DNA of 64,000 nucleotides from Microbacterium pumilum. GTDB taxonomy: Bacteria > Actinomycetota > Actinomycetes > Actinomycetales > Microbacteriaceae. The DNA lies in the NCBI RefSeq assembly GCF_039530225.1, contig NZ_BAAAOH010000001.1, positions 1,550,001 to 1,614,000 of the forward strand, written 5' to 3'. Shown here in pieces: positions 42,134 to 51,866 of this stretch; positions within the stretch are counted from its first letter, which is position 1; each line of letters begins with the position of its first letter. A program made the position numbers and the translations under genes. The notes below the pieces were generated by a model. That model worked only from the letters and a program-made list of their open reading frames with translations. It was not told the origin of the DNA and did no database searches.

Positions 42134-43423
42134 TCAGGACTTCGCTGCGGCGTCGTTGACGGCGTCGACGATGTCCTGCGCCGAACCCTTGCCGGCGAAC
42201 ATGTCGACCACGGCGACATTGAGCGCGTTGCCGATGTTCTGGCCGTACAGCGTGTCGAGCCAGAGCTCCACGTACGGTGCCTTGTTGTAGGCCTCGAGGA
42301 TGTTCGTGAGTGCAGGGTCGGTGACGACGCTCTGCGCCTCCTGCGACGCGGGGAGCGTCTGGAACGCCGTGGCGTACGCCTCCTGGTTCTCCTTCTCGAC
42401 GATGAAGTTCAGGAAATCGACGCACTCCTTGGGCGCGTTCACCCAGCACGAGTAGCCGTCGACGCCGCCCATCATGGCGCCGGGCTCGCCGTCACCGCCC
42501 GAGACCTCAGGGAACGGGAACCACGCCAGGTCGGCGAGCGGCTTCGTGTCGGGCGTCAGCGACGCGATCACACCCGGGTCCCACGCGCCCATGAGCTCCA
42601 TGGCCGCCTTGTGGTTGGCCACCAGGCCGGCCGACGAGCCGGCGCCCTGCTGAGCGGATGTCGTCAGGAAGCCTTCGTTGAACGGGTCGGTGTCGAGGAA
42701 GTCCTGCAGATTCTCACCGGCCGTGAGCCAGCACGGGTCGTCGAACGAGCGGCTCTTCGCCGCGTCATCCAGCACATCCTTCGAGCACGCCCGCAGGGCG
42801 AAGTTGTAGTACCAGTGCGCGGCGGGCCACGCGTCCTTTGCGCCGACCGCGATGGGTGCGACGCCGCTGGCGCTCAGCTTCGCGTTCGCGTCGACCAGCT
42901 CGTCGATCGTCGTCGGGTTCGCCGTGATGCCCGCGGCCTCGAACAGATCGCTCGAGTAGAACAGGCCCGACGGCAGGATCGAGAGGGGAACGCCGTAGTT
43001 CTTGCCGTCGATCTCGAACGCCGAGAGCGAGCCGCCGACCGCTGACGCGGTGGCATCGCTGAGGCCGCTGGAGATGTCCATGACCTGGCCCGCCTCGACG
43101 ATGTCTGCGAGCTTGCCACCACCGCGAGCCATGAAGATGTCTGGTCCCTCGTTGGAGTTGAGCGACGTCTGGAGCTTGCCGTCCATCTCCTCGTTCTGAA
43201 TCGCCTGGACCTTGATGGTGACGTCGGGGTTCGCCTTCTCGAATGCCGCGACGGTGTCGTCCCAGTACTTCTTGCCGTCGCCGGTGGTCGAGTTGTGCCA
43301 GAAGGTCATCGAGACCTTGCCGTCCTGGTTCGAGTCTCCCGAGCCCCCGCCGCTGCAGCCGCTGAGCGCGAGCGCGCCCATCGCCACGACGGCGGTCCCC
43401 AGGAGGATCCTCTTCGCGTTCAT
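42134..43423 (-). CDS. ABC transporter sugar-binding lipoprotein
   Basis: 429 residues from ATG 43423. An N-terminal lipoprotein signal ends with LSGC (Cys23), so Lgt and signal peptidase II should anchor it outside the membrane. The rest is a family 1 solute-binding protein (KVSMTFWHNSTTGDG, GPDIFMARGGGK). It captures the oligosaccharide for the permeases. It heads the operon binding protein-permease-permease-GH3, divergent from the LacI gene, with LacI operators in its promoter region. Confidence 0.93.
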   Translation of the reverse strand: MNAKRILLGTAVVAMGALALSGCSGGGSGDSNQDGKVSMTFWHNSTTGDGKKYWDDTVAAFEKANPDVTIKVQAIQNEEMDGKLQTSLNSNEGPDIFMARGGGKLADIVEAGQVMDISSGLSDATASAVGGSLSAFEIDGKNYGVPLSILPSGLFYSSDLFEAAGITANPTTIDELVDANAKLSASGVAPIAVGAKDAWPAAHWYYNFALRACSKDVLDDAAKSRSFDDPCWLTAGENLQDFLDTDPFNEGFLTTSAQQGAGSSAGLVANHKAAMELMGAWDPGVIASLTPDTKPLADLAWFPFPEVSGGDGEPGAMMGGVDGYSCWVNAPKECVDFLNFIVEKENQEAYATAFQTLPASQEAQSVVTDPALTNILEAYNKAPYVELWLDTLYGQNIGNALNVAVVDMFAGKGSAQDIVDAVNDAAAKS

Positions 43424-43576
43424 GTGATTCCCGTTCTCTTCATTGAGGGGCGTTTCCGTCATCGAGACGCCCGGTTTGCCGTGACTGCTCCGGGCGCTCG
43501 TTCCGACGACTCGCGGTGGCGCGGCGTCTCGACATCCCGGAATTGCCAAAAGTTTTACAGGACAACAAACCCATGT

Positions 43577-43603
43577 CAAACGTTTTCAATAACGTTTTCG
43601 AAC
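43577..43603. promoter_or_regulatory. Paired LacI-type operators
   Basis: Two AACGTT-centred sites, AAACGTTTTC (43578-43587) and TAACGTTTTCGAA (43590-43602), lie about 13 bp apart in the divergent gap between the sugar-binding protein gene and lacI. LacI-family proteins bind such central-CG palindromes, so this is the likely site for both autoregulation and control of the transporter operon. Confidence 0.7.
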
Positions 43604-43619
43604 TGTTATGGTGGCACAC

Positions 43620-44627
43620 ATGAGCACCAGGCCCACCATCCGCGACGTCGCCGCGGCTGCGGGCGTGTCCGTCGCGACGGTGTCGAAGGCGGTCAACTCC
43701 CGGTACGGCGTCGCACCGGCGACGGTGGACCATGTGATGCGAATCGTGCGAGAGCTCGGCTACGAGTCGAGCCTCATCGCGAGCAGCATGCGGTCACGCC
43801 GAACGGGCGTGATCGGGGTGCTGGTGGCCGATTTCGAGCCCTTCAGTGCCGAGATCCTCAAGGGCGTGAGCGCCGGGCTGCGGGAGCATCCGTTCGAGCT
43901 CCTCGCCTACAGCGGTTCTGGCCATGCCGAAAGCGAGGGGTGGGAGCGCCGATCGCTCAGCCGGCTCAGCGGGACGCTCATCGACGGCGTGATCCTCGTG
44001 ACCCCGACTGTGGTCAACATCACTGCGGACGTGCCGATCGTCGCGATCGATCCGCACACCGGTCCCGCCGACCTTCCGACGGTCGAATCCGACAGCTTCG
44101 GCGGCGCCCGTGCGGCAGTCGGCTTCCTCACCGAGCTCGGGCACACGCGCATCGGCTTCATCGCGGGACGCCCCGACCTGCGCTCCTCCATCGCCCGCGA
44201 GGCCGGCTATCGGAGTGCCCTCGCCGACGCGGGGATCGCCGTCGACAGTTCGCTCATCGGTGTCGGCCGCTACGCGCAGGACACGGCGCGGGAGGCGGCG
44301 ACCGCGCTGCTCTCGCGGCCCGATCGCCCGACCGCGATCTTCGCCGCCAACGACCTGTCAGCCATCGCGATCATCGAGGTCGCGAATCTCCTCGGGCTCG
44401 AGGTGCCGCGAGACCTGTCCGTCGTCGGATTCGACGACATCCCCGAGGCATCCCAGCTCACGCCCGCCCTCACCACCGTCCGTCAGCAGATGCAGTCGCT
44501 CGGGGCGGTGGCCGCCGGGCTCCTGATGTCGCTCATGGCCGACGAGCATCCCGCCGCCCAGCACCTGCGGCTGCCGACGAAGCTCATCGCGCGCGGCACG
44601 ACCGGCCCACCCCCACGTTCGGACTGA
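43620..44627 (+). CDS. LacI-family repressor of the sugar transporter operon
   Basis: 335 residues from ATG 43620. The HTH is textbook ([21 protein letters not shown]) with the hinge helix [11 protein letters not shown], followed by a periplasmic-binding-protein-like sensor domain ([11 protein letters not shown] ... [22 protein letters not shown]). An in-frame ATG at 43608 is possible but sits in a TGTTAT -10-like element. Divergent from the binding-protein gene with operators between them; ligand is probably the imported oligosaccharide or its product. Confidence 0.93.
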   Translation: MSTRPTIRDVAAAAGVSVATVSKAVNSRYGVAPATVDHVMRIVRELGYESSLIASSMRSRRTGVIGVLVADFEPFSAEILKGVSAGLREHPFELLAYSGSGHAESEGWERRSLSRLSGTLIDGVILVTPTVVNITADVPIVAIDPHTGPADLPTVESDSFGGARAAVGFLTELGHTRIGFIAGRPDLRSSIAREAGYRSALADAGIAVDSSLIGVGRYAQDTAREAATALLSRPDRPTAIFAANDLSAIAIIEVANLLGLEVPRDLSVVGFDDIPEASQLTPALTTVRQQMQSLGAVAAGLLMSLMADEHPAAQHLRLPTKLIARGTTGPPPRSD

Positions 44628-44636
44628 CAGCTCCGG

Positions 44637-45818
44637 TCAGGAGGCCCTGGGCGCTCCGGGTGCTCCGGGTGCGAGCGGGTCACGCAGCAGGTCGGCGAAT
44701 GCCGCCTCCGCGGCGCCGATCAGCAGGCGATCCTCCGCGAGAACGGCGACGCGGATGGAGAGATCCTCACAGGTGGACGGCATCGCGGTGTCGCTCACGG
44801 CCGTCAGCAGCAGGTCGAGGTCCTCGGCCGCGAGGGCGGCCAGGTATCCGCCCAGCACCACCACGGAAGGGTTCAGGACGTTCACGGCGTTCGCGAGCGC
44901 TGTGGTGAGGATGCGCCGCTGGCGGGCGACCTCGGCACGCACCTCCGGCGCCGTCGAGGCCGCCAGTGCCGCCGCGAGTGTCGGCTCATCGGCGCTGCGG
45001 AGGCGGAGCACGGACAGCAGTCGGGCCCGGCTGACCTCGTCTTCGAGTACGCCGCCGTCCACCGTGCGATCCGTGTCGGCGGCGATGCCGGGGCGATTCT
45101 GGCCGAACTCACCCGCGTATCCCGCCGCGCCGGTGACGGGCGACCCGTTCACGACGAGTCCGCCGCCGATACCGCTCGCGCCGCCGTTCAGGTAGACGAT
45201 GTGGTCCTCACCGCGTGCCGCTCCGAAGAGGTGCTCGGCGGCGACACCCATGCTGGCGTCGTTGCCGACGACGACGGGAAGGCCGGACGCCGTCGACACC
45301 AGATCGCGGAGCGCGACATCCCGCCACATCAGGTGTGGCGCGTCGCGGACCAGACCGTCCGATGCGCGGACGAGGCCGGGCACCGCGATCCCGACGCCGA
45401 CGACGCGGTGGCCGACCAGGGCCTCCGCCTTCCACAGGCCGATCTGCTCGGCGACGAGCGCCGCCGTCTCGTCGGGCGTGAGCAGGTGGTCCACCTCGAG
45501 CCGCACGCGGACCGGGATGCGACGGCCGAGGCCGACGGCCGCCATGGTGAGGGCATCGACCTCGGGATTGACCGCGATCGCGACCACCCGGGGATGCGCC
45601 GCGACAACGGGCGACGGCCGGCCGACGCGGCCGACCGGGTCCGGCGCGCGCTCTTCGACGAGGCCGCCTTCGACGAGGGCGCCGATGAGGTCCGCGATGG
45701 TCGAGCGGTTCAGCCCGGTGGCCTCGGTGAGGGCGGCGCGCGAGAGGGGACCGTCGACGTGCACGAGCCGCAGCACACGGCTCAGGTTGGCCTGACGGAT
45801 GCCGACGGAGTCGTTCAC
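44637..45818 (-). CDS. xylR: XylR-like ROK-family repressor
   Basis: 393 residues from GTG 45818. N-terminal winged HTH ([36 protein letters not shown]) and a ROK domain ([33 protein letters not shown]). The usual zinc cysteines CxCGxxGCxE are missing; the corresponding region reads EFGQNRPG, so this repressor binds no structural zinc. It is divergent from xylA with palindromes in the gap, which fits xylose-responsive control. The symbol rests on context more than on sequence. Confidence 0.82.
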   Translation of the reverse strand: MNDSVGIRQANLSRVLRLVHVDGPLSRAALTEATGLNRSTIADLIGALVEGGLVEERAPDPVGRVGRPSPVVAAHPRVVAIAVNPEVDALTMAAVGLGRRIPVRVRLEVDHLLTPDETAALVAEQIGLWKAEALVGHRVVGVGIAVPGLVRASDGLVRDAPHLMWRDVALRDLVSTASGLPVVVGNDASMGVAAEHLFGAARGEDHIVYLNGGASGIGGGLVVNGSPVTGAAGYAGEFGQNRPGIAADTDRTVDGGVLEDEVSRARLLSVLRLRSADEPTLAAALAASTAPEVRAEVARQRRILTTALANAVNVLNPSVVVLGGYLAALAAEDLDLLLTAVSDTAMPSTCEDLSIRVAVLAEDRLLIGAAEAAFADLLRDPLAPGAPGAPRAS

Positions 45819-45825
45819 GACACTT

Positions 45826-45831
45826 ACTGTA
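45826..45831 (-). promoter_or_regulatory. Leaderless-type -10 element for xylR
   Basis: On the minus strand TACAGT ends 7 nt before GTG 45818. Confidence 0.45.
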
Positions 45832-45844
45832 CGAGTGGACCCAG

Positions 45845-45943
45845 GTTTGTTGCGCCAAACGACGAATTCTGACGTCCGTGTCGATGGAGCACGACGCGAC
45901 AGTGGACCCGTTCGTGCTTTTGGTATAGGTTGTCAATCACAAC
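45845..45943. promoter_or_regulatory. xylR-xylA intergenic control region
   Basis: Two inverted repeats: GTTTG-TTGCGC-CAAAC at 45845-45860 (xylR side) and GTTGT-CAATC-ACAAC at 45929-45943 (xylA side). A xylA promoter candidate is GTGGAC (45902-45907), 16-bp spacer, TATAGG (45924-45929), so the second repeat covers the likely transcription start. Both suit binding by the ROK repressor. Confidence 0.5.
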
Positions 45944-45969
45944 AATTAGTTTCTGCGCGAAGGAGCGTC

Positions 45970-47160
45970 ATGCCCACCCCCACTCCCGCCGACAAGTTCT
46001 CCTTCGGCCTCTGGACCGTCGGCTACAACGGCACCGATCCGTTCGGAGGACCCACCCGTCATCCGCTCGACGTCGTGCACGCGGTCGAGAAGCTCGCCGA
46101 GCTCGGCGCTTACGGCCTCACGTTCCACGACGACGACCTGTTCGCGTTCGGCTCCACCGATGCCGAGCGGCAGAACCAGATCGATCGCCTCAAGGGCGCG
46201 CTGGCGGACACCGGACTCATCATCCCGATGGTGACCACCAACCTCTTCTCGGCCCCCGTCTTCAAGGACGGCGGCTTCACCTCGAACGACCGCGATGTGC
46301 GGCGCTTCGCGCTGCGCAAGGTCTTCCGTCAGCTCGACCTCGGCGCGGAGCTCGGTGCCCAGACGTTCGTCATGTGGGGCGGCCGCGAGGGCGCCGAGTA
46401 CGACGCCGCGAAGGACATCCGCCAGGCGCTCGAGCGCTACCGCGAGGCCGTGAACCTGCTCGGGGACTACGTGACCGACAAGGGCTACGACATCCGCTTC
46501 GCAATCGAGCCGAAGCCCAACGAGCCGCGTGGCGACATCCTGCTGCCGACGCTCGGGCACGCGCTCGCGTTCATCGACTCGCTCGAGCGGCCGGAGCTCG
46601 TGGGCCTGAACCCCGAGGTGGGTCATGAGCAGATGGCCGGCCTGAACTTCGCCGCCGGCATCGCCCAGGCGCTGTACCACGGCAAGCTCTTCCACATCGA
46701 CCTCAACGGCCAGCGCGGGATCAAGTACGACCAGGACCTGGTGTTCGGTCACGGCGATCTGCACAATGCCTTCGCCCTCGTCGATCTGCTCGAAAACGGC
46801 GGTCCCGGCGGTGTCCCGGCCTACGACGGCCCCCGTCACTTCGACTACAAGCCCTCCCGCACCGAGGACGAGACCGGCGTGTGGGACTCCGCCGCCGCGA
46901 ACATGAGCACGTACCTGCTGCTGAAGGAGCGTGCCGCGGCCTTCCGCGCCGACCCCGAGGTGCAGGAGGCGCTCGCCGCTTCGCGTGTGCCCGAGCTCTC
47001 GGTGCCGACGCTGAACCCCGGCGAGACCTACGACGAGTTCCTCGCCGACCGCTCGGCCTACGAGGACTTCGACCCGAGTGTGTACCTCGGCGGCAAGGGC
47101 TTCGGATTCGTCCGCCTGCAGCAGCTCGCGACCGAGCACCTGCTCGGCGCCCGCGGCTGA
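45970..47160 (+). CDS. xylA: Xylose isomerase
   Basis: 396 residues from ATG 45970 behind GAAGGAG. An actinobacterial (class I) xylose isomerase of typical length. Catalytic H53 and D56 (TFHDDD), the [10 protein letters not shown] segment with metal ligand Glu and the catalytic lysine, the [12 protein letters not shown] ligands and the later DLN / KYDQDL / HFDYKPSR ligands are intact. It converts D-xylose to D-xylulose (also glucose to fructose). First gene of xylAB, divergent from the ROK repressor. Confidence 0.97.
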   Translation: MPTPTPADKFSFGLWTVGYNGTDPFGGPTRHPLDVVHAVEKLAELGAYGLTFHDDDLFAFGSTDAERQNQIDRLKGALADTGLIIPMVTTNLFSAPVFKDGGFTSNDRDVRRFALRKVFRQLDLGAELGAQTFVMWGGREGAEYDAAKDIRQALERYREAVNLLGDYVTDKGYDIRFAIEPKPNEPRGDILLPTLGHALAFIDSLERPELVGLNPEVGHEQMAGLNFAAGIAQALYHGKLFHIDLNGQRGIKYDQDLVFGHGDLHNAFALVDLLENGGPGGVPAYDGPRHFDYKPSRTEDETGVWDSAAANMSTYLLLKERAAAFRADPEVQEALAASRVPELSVPTLNPGETYDEFLADRSAYEDFDPSVYLGGKGFGFVRLQQLATEHLLGARG

Positions 47161-47176
47161 CCCACCCACACCCATC

Positions 47177-47238
47177 CGGTTACGGATGCGACACGCCGCG
47201 TCGCGCGGCCCGCGCGCGGCGTGTCGCGTCCGTAACCG
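47177..47238. repeat. Long hairpin between xylA and xylB
   Basis: Two 24-bp arms (47177-47200 and 47215-47238) are complementary at 23 positions, separated by a 14-bp GC-rich loop. There is no U-tract after it, and the xylB start follows 25 bp later, so it more likely protects the xylA message or reduces read-through into xylB than ends transcription outright. Confidence 0.85.
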
Positions 47239-47263
47239 AGGGGGTTGAGAGAGGACCGGAGCG

Positions 47264-48592
47264 ATGGCGCTCGTGATAGGAGTCGACTCGTCGACACAGT
47301 CCTGCAAGGTCGTTGTGACGGATGCCGCAACCGGTGCCGTCGTTCGGTCCGGCCGGGCATCCCACCCCGACGGAACCGAGGTGGATCCCGCCGCATGGTG
47401 GGTGGCCCTGCAGTCCGCGCTCGCGGATGCTTCGACGGGGCTCAGCACACGTGGCGGCGGCCTCGAAGATGTGGCGGCCTGGGGGATCGGCGGCCAGCAG
47501 CACGGCATGGTCGTCCTCGATGCGGAGGGACGCGTCATCCGCCCTGCACTGCTGTGGAACGACACGCGCTCGGCGGGCGCGGGCGCCGACCTGATCGCGG
47601 AGTTCGGCGCCGACGCGCTGGCGCAGCGGACGGGGCTCGTGCCGGTGGCATCCTTCACGATCACGAAGCTGCGGTGGCTGCGCGACCACGAGCCCGACAA
47701 CGCAGCCCGCGTGGCGGCCGTCGCGCTGCCGCATGACTGGCTCACGTGGCGGCTGCGCGGCTTCGGCCCCGCAGCCGAGTCGCCGCGCGGTCCGGTGCTC
47801 GACGAGCTCGTCACAGATCGGTCGGATGCCTCGGGCACCGGCTACTGGAACCCCGCGACCGGCGGCTACGATCGGGAGCTGCTCATTGCGGCCCTCGGTC
47901 ACGACGCCGTGCTGCCGCGTGTGCTCGGCCCCTACGAGTGGGTCGAGGACGAGGCGGGCCGCAGGGTCGGATCCGGCGCGGGGGACAACGCCGGCGCGGC
48001 CCTCGGACTCGATGCGCAGCCCGGCGATGTGGTGGTGTCGATCGGCACGAGCGGCACGGTCTTCGCGGTCAGCGAGGAGCGCACGATCGACCCCTCGGGT
48101 ACGGTGGCGGGCTTCGCCGACTGCACCGGGCGCTTCCTTCCGCTGGTCGCGACCCTCAACGCCGCGCGGGTCCTGGATGCCGTCGCGCGACTGCTCGGAG
48201 TCGACCACACCGAACTGAGCCGCCTCGCCCTCGACGCCGAGCCCGGCGCGGGTGGGCTGACGCTGGTGCCGTACTTCGAGGGGGAGCGGACCCCCAACCT
48301 GCCGGATGCCACCGCCTCCCTCACCGGCATGACGCTCACCTCGACGACGCGCGAGAACGTCGCGCGCGCCGCTGTGGAGGGCATGCTGTCGGGGCTCGGC
48401 GCGGGGCTCGAGGCGCTTCGTGCGCTCGGGGTGCCGCTCGAGCGGGCGCTCCTCATCGGCGGCGGAGCGCAGTCCGAGGCGGTGCGGATGATCGCCCCGC
48501 AGGTGTTCGGCATACCCGTCGAGGTACCCGAGCCCGGCGAGTACGTCGCGCTCGGCGCAGCGCGACAGGCGGGGATCGTCGCCTCGGCCTGA
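47264..48592 (+). CDS. xylB: Xylulokinase
   Basis: 442 residues, slightly shorter than E. coli XylB (484). FGGY-kinase motifs: [12 protein letters not shown] phosphate loop, [13 protein letters not shown] with substrate residues, [10 protein letters not shown], the [13 protein letters not shown]-binding loop, and [18 protein letters not shown]. It phosphorylates D-xylulose to xylulose 5-phosphate for the pentose phosphate pathway. A GAGAGGA site precedes the start. Same transcript as xylA but separated by the long hairpin. Confidence 0.95.
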   Translation: MALVIGVDSSTQSCKVVVTDAATGAVVRSGRASHPDGTEVDPAAWWVALQSALADASTGLSTRGGGLEDVAAWGIGGQQHGMVVLDAEGRVIRPALLWNDTRSAGAGADLIAEFGADALAQRTGLVPVASFTITKLRWLRDHEPDNAARVAAVALPHDWLTWRLRGFGPAAESPRGPVLDELVTDRSDASGTGYWNPATGGYDRELLIAALGHDAVLPRVLGPYEWVEDEAGRRVGSGAGDNAGAALGLDAQPGDVVVSIGTSGTVFAVSEERTIDPSGTVAGFADCTGRFLPLVATLNAARVLDAVARLLGVDHTELSRLALDAEPGAGGLTLVPYFEGERTPNLPDATASLTGMTLTSTTRENVARAAVEGMLSGLGAGLEALRALGVPLERALLIGGGAQSEAVRMIAPQVFGIPVEVPEPGEYVALGAARQAGIVASA

Positions 48593-48751
48593 GCGGGGCA
48601 AATCCTGCCGGATGCGAAGCGTGACGCCGTATCCCCGACCCGGCCACGAGTTCAGGCGCTTCGCCGACATCAGGCCGATGGCGGCGCGAATCAGCCTGAT
48701 GCCGGCAGTTCGCCGAGCCCGATCTCACAGATTGTTCGTAGGCGGATTACG

Positions 48752-48757
48752 TACGGT
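48752..48757 (+). promoter_or_regulatory. Leaderless-type -10 element for the alarmone synthetase
   Basis: TACGGT ends 7 nt before ATG 48765, supporting this start over a longer in-frame leader. Confidence 0.4.
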
Positions 48758-48764
48758 GGGCTGC

Positions 48765-49457
48765 ATGGCGTCTTCGCTCGATGAGCAGCAGTTCACCATC
48801 TCGCCGTCGGAACTGCGCAGCGCGCGTGACGAACTGCAGCGATTCCTGCTGGAGTATCGATTCGGCATGCAGGAGATCGAGACGAAGATCGGCATCCTGC
48901 GCGACGAGTTCCTCCACAACCACGACTACAACCCGATCGAGCACGTCTCGAGCCGTGTGAAATCGCCCGACAGCCTCGTCGACAAGGTCGTGCGCAAGGG
49001 AATCGATGCCGGGTTCGACTCGATCAGGGCGAACATCACCGATATCGCCGGCGTCCGCGTCACGTGCAGCTTCGTGCCCGACACCTACCGCCTGTTCGAT
49101 CTGCTCACCGCGCAGGATGACGTCACCGTCCTTGCGGTGAAGGACTACGTCGCCCAGCCCAAGGAGAACGGCTACAAGAGCCTGCACGCCATCGTCGAGG
49201 TGCCGGTGTTCCTCTCGACCGGCCGCGTGCAGGTGCCGGTCGAGGTGCAGTTCCGCACGATCGCGATGGACTTCTGGGCGAGTCTCGAGCACAAGATCTA
49301 CTACAAGTACGACAGGCAGGTTCCGGCACGCCTGCTCGACGAGCTTCGGGATGCCGCGCACACCGCTGCCGAGCTCGACACCCACATGGAGCTTCTGCAC
49401 CGCGAACTGCACGGGCCGTCGACATCCACCGACTCGCGGGCGCAGCTCTCGGTCTGA
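48765..49457 (+). CDS. Small alarmone synthetase (RelQ/YjbM-type GTP pyrophosphokinase)
   Basis: 230 residues, the size of single-domain RelQ-type enzymes. The synthetase motifs are present: SRVKSPDSLVDKVVRKG, ITDIAGVRVTCSF, KDYVAQPKENGYKSLH and VEVQFRT. There is no HD hydrolase, TGS or ACT domain. It transfers pyrophosphate from ATP to GDP or GTP to make (p)ppGpp, a stress signal. It stands alone after xylB and before a tandem repeat region. Confidence 0.92.
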   Translation: MASSLDEQQFTISPSELRSARDELQRFLLEYRFGMQEIETKIGILRDEFLHNHDYNPIEHVSSRVKSPDSLVDKVVRKGIDAGFDSIRANITDIAGVRVTCSFVPDTYRLFDLLTAQDDVTVLAVKDYVAQPKENGYKSLHAIVEVPVFLSTGRVQVPVEVQFRTIAMDFWASLEHKIYYKYDRQVPARLLDELRDAAHTAAELDTHMELLHRELHGPSTSTDSRAQLSV

Positions 49458-49520
49458 GACGCGGCGAATCCCCCGAGCCGCGCCGACTCAGCAGTTCGCG
49501 CGGGACGCGGACCGGATGCA

Positions 49521-49735
49521 GTGTTCCTGGACCGGCGGGTCAAGGGCAGCCACTCGTGACTGGGGGGCGGTCCGGGTTTCGCAGGTTTTGGGTGCCTGGA
49601 TCCTGTGTTTCCTGGACCGGCGGGTCAAGCGCAGCCACTCGTGGACACCGTCCGGTCCGGGTTTCGCAGGTTCGGGGTGCAGGGATGCTGTGTTTCCTGG
49701 ACCGGCCGGTCAGGGGCAGCCACTCGCTGACTCGC
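49521..49735. repeat. 85-bp tandem repeat, about 2.5 copies
   Basis: The segment TTCCTGGACCGGCGGGTCA recurs at intervals of exactly 85 bp (CCTGG at 49526, 49611 and 49696). Each unit then has a CAGCCACTCG block and, in the first two, GGTCCGGGTTTCGCAGGTT. Copies differ at scattered positions and the third is cut short. With flanks it fills the 310-bp gap between the alarmone synthetase and the next gene. No protein-coding frame in it is credible. Confidence 0.88.
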
Positions 49736-49755
49736 GGCCGGGCCTGCCGGGGCGC

Positions 49756-49761
49756 CAGAAT
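49756..49761 (+). promoter_or_regulatory. Leaderless-type -10 element for the coiled-coil protein
   Basis: CAGAAT ends 6 nt before GTG 49768, at the right edge of the 85-bp repeat block. Confidence 0.35.
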
Positions 49762-49767
49762 GGGCTG

Positions 49768-50616
49768 GTGGCCTCCGCCGACGACGCGACCGACGCACTG
49801 GATGCGCTCGCGGTCGAGCTGTATGCGCTGCCACCCGACGAGTTCACGGCAGCCCGCAACGCCCGTGCGACGGCGGATCGTGCGCTCGCCGGCCGGTTGA
49901 AGGCGCTCCGCAAGCCGACGGCCGCGGCGTGGGCGGTCAACCTTCTCGCCCGCGAGGGCCAGCTGCGCGACGCTCTCGACCTCGCTGCCGCCCTGCGAGA
50001 GGCGCAGGACGACCTCGACGCGGCCGAGCTCTCGCGTCTCAGCCGCCAGCGCCGTGCGCTGGTCTCGGCGCTCGCGACTCAGGCGGTGCAGCTCGCCAAA
50101 GATCGCGGGGTCGTGGTGAGCGCGGTGGCGCGGGAGGACGTCGAGAAGACGATCAATGCGGCGGTGATGGATGCGGCCGCCGCCGCCGCGGTCATGACCG
50201 CGCGGCTCACCCGCCCGCTCGAGGCCACCGGCTTCGACGCCGTCGACGTGACCGATGCCGTCGGCGGCAGCCTGCCGGGAGTGCTGGACGCCCCGGCGCC
50301 GACCCGCGACGACCTCGCCGAGCGCCGGGCGCGCAAGGCCGCCGAACGAGCCGCACGCGAGGCCGAGCGTGCGGCGGGTGAGGCCGCACGGGAGCTCGGC
50401 AAGCTCGACGAGAAGCTCGCGAAGGCGCGCGAGCGCACGGACCTGCTGCGCGAGCGCATCGACGGGCTGCGGGCCGACCTGGAACGGCTCGAGGGCGATG
50501 CCGAGAAGGCAGGGCGAGAGACCGATCGGCTGGAGGCGGAGCAGGCGGATGCCGCATCCCGCTCCCGCGCGGCGGCGAAGCACGCCGACGCCGCACGATC
50601 CGCGCTGGGCCGGTGA
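49768..50616 (+). CDS. Coiled-coil hypothetical protein
   Basis: About 282 residues from GTG 49768. The N-terminal 75 residues are helical (LYALPPDEFTAARNARATADRALAGRLK, PTAAAWAVNLLARE), a pattern seen in conserved actinobacterial proteins of unknown function. Residues about 175-282 form a long heptad coiled coil rich in Ala, Arg and Glu. There is no signal peptide or membrane helix. Possibly a structural or DNA/RNA-associated protein; no function can be given. Confidence 0.65.
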   Translation: MASADDATDALDALAVELYALPPDEFTAARNARATADRALAGRLKALRKPTAAAWAVNLLAREGQLRDALDLAAALREAQDDLDAAELSRLSRQRRALVSALATQAVQLAKDRGVVVSAVAREDVEKTINAAVMDAAAAAAVMTARLTRPLEATGFDAVDVTDAVGGSLPGVLDAPAPTRDDLAERRARKAAERAAREAERAAGEAARELGKLDEKLAKARERTDLLRERIDGLRADLERLEGDAEKAGRETDRLEAEQADAASRSRAAAKHADAARSALGR

Positions 50617-50651
50617 TGAATTGAACGGGCGAGGGCACTCCTGGCCATCGC

Positions 50652-50657
50652 TATGGT
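50652..50657 (+). promoter_or_regulatory. Leaderless-type -10 element for the antiporter gene
   Basis: TATGGT ends 6 nt before GTG 50664. Confidence 0.45.
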
Positions 50658-50663
50658 GAGTGC

Positions 50664-51866
50664 GTGGACCAGCTCGAGCCGACGCTGCTGATCGTTCCGC
50701 TCCTCGCCGTTCTCGCGCCGCTGCTGGCGCGCGGGCTCGGGCGCTGGGTGCGGGTGCCGATCGTGGTGTTCGAGCTCCTGCTCGGCATCATCCTCGGCCC
50801 GAGCATCCTCGGCTGGGCACAGCCCGACGAGTTCATCGCAACGCTTTCGCAGTACGGGCTCGCCATGCTCTTCTTCATGGCCGGCTCGGAGATCGAGTTC
50901 GCCGTGTTCCGGGGCAGGACGGGACGCAACGCCGTCGTCGGCTGGATCTTGAGTCTGGTCGCCGGTGTCGCAGTGGGCTGGCTGCTCGCGCCCGGCGAGG
51001 GCGCAGTGATCATCGGCGTAGCCCTGTGTTCGACGGCGCTCGGCACGATCCTGCCGATCCTGCGCGACGCCGGCGAGCTTCGCACGCCGTTCGGCCGCGC
51101 CACCGGCGCAGTCGGAGCCGTCGGCGAATTCGGGCCGCTCATCGCGATCTCGATCTTCCTCGGCGGCCGCGACCCCGACATCTCGACGATCGTGCTGATC
51201 CTGTACGGCGCGATCGCGGCGCTGGCCATCTGGCTGGCGTTCAAGCTGCCCCGAGGAGCGATGCACCGGTTCGTCAATGCGACCCTTCATACCTCGGGCC
51301 AGTTCGCGATCCGCGTGGTCCTCCTCATCCTCGCCGCGCTCATCGCCGTCAGCATCGTGCTCGACCTCGACATGCTGCTCGGCGCGTTCACCGCCGGCGT
51401 GGTGTGGCGGCTCATCATGCGCGACGCGGACGAAGCCGATCGGAAGGCGGTCGAGAGCAAGGTCGAGGCGGTCGCGTTCGGGTTCCTCGTGCCGGTCTTC
51501 TTCGTCTACACCGGCGTGACCTTCAACCTCGAGGCACTGCTCGAGCAGCCGGTCCTCTTCCTGCTGCTGCCCGTGGTCCTCGTCCTGCTCCTGGTGGTGC
51601 GGGGCCTTCCCTCCATGCTCGCGGCACCCGAGGGCGCGACCCGGCCCGAGAGGGTGTCGCTCGCGCTCCTCGGCGCGACGGCGCTGCCGATCATCGTCGC
51701 CGTGACGGCGATCGGGGTCGACGAGAAGATCCTCTCGACTGCGAACGCGGCACTGCTCGTCGGTGGCGGCATGCTCTCGGTGCTGCTGTTCCCGCTCCTC
51801 GCGATGACCATCCGCGGAGAGCGGAAGGCCCTTCTGCGCGAACCGGTCGAGGACGATCAGGCGTGA
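50664..51866 (+). CDS. CPA2-type cation:proton antiporter
   Basis: 400 residues with about twelve hydrophobic helices. The KefB/NapA-like pattern is visible: PIVVFELLLGIILGPSILG, GLAMLFFMAGSEIEF and the discontinuous-helix region ALCSTALGTILPILRDAG / GAVGEFGPLI. There is no NAD-binding RCK domain. It probably exchanges K+ or Na+ for protons to hold pH and ion balance. Its stop overlaps the next gene (GTGA). Confidence 0.88.
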   Translation: MDQLEPTLLIVPLLAVLAPLLARGLGRWVRVPIVVFELLLGIILGPSILGWAQPDEFIATLSQYGLAMLFFMAGSEIEFAVFRGRTGRNAVVGWILSLVAGVAVGWLLAPGEGAVIIGVALCSTALGTILPILRDAGELRTPFGRATGAVGAVGEFGPLIAISIFLGGRDPDISTIVLILYGAIAALAIWLAFKLPRGAMHRFVNATLHTSGQFAIRVVLLILAALIAVSIVLDLDMLLGAFTAGVVWRLIMRDADEADRKAVESKVEAVAFGFLVPVFFVYTGVTFNLEALLEQPVLFLLLPVVLVLLLVVRGLPSMLAAPEGATRPERVSLALLGATALPIIVAVTAIGVDEKILSTANAALLVGGGMLSVLLFPLLAMTIRGERKALLREPVEDDQA

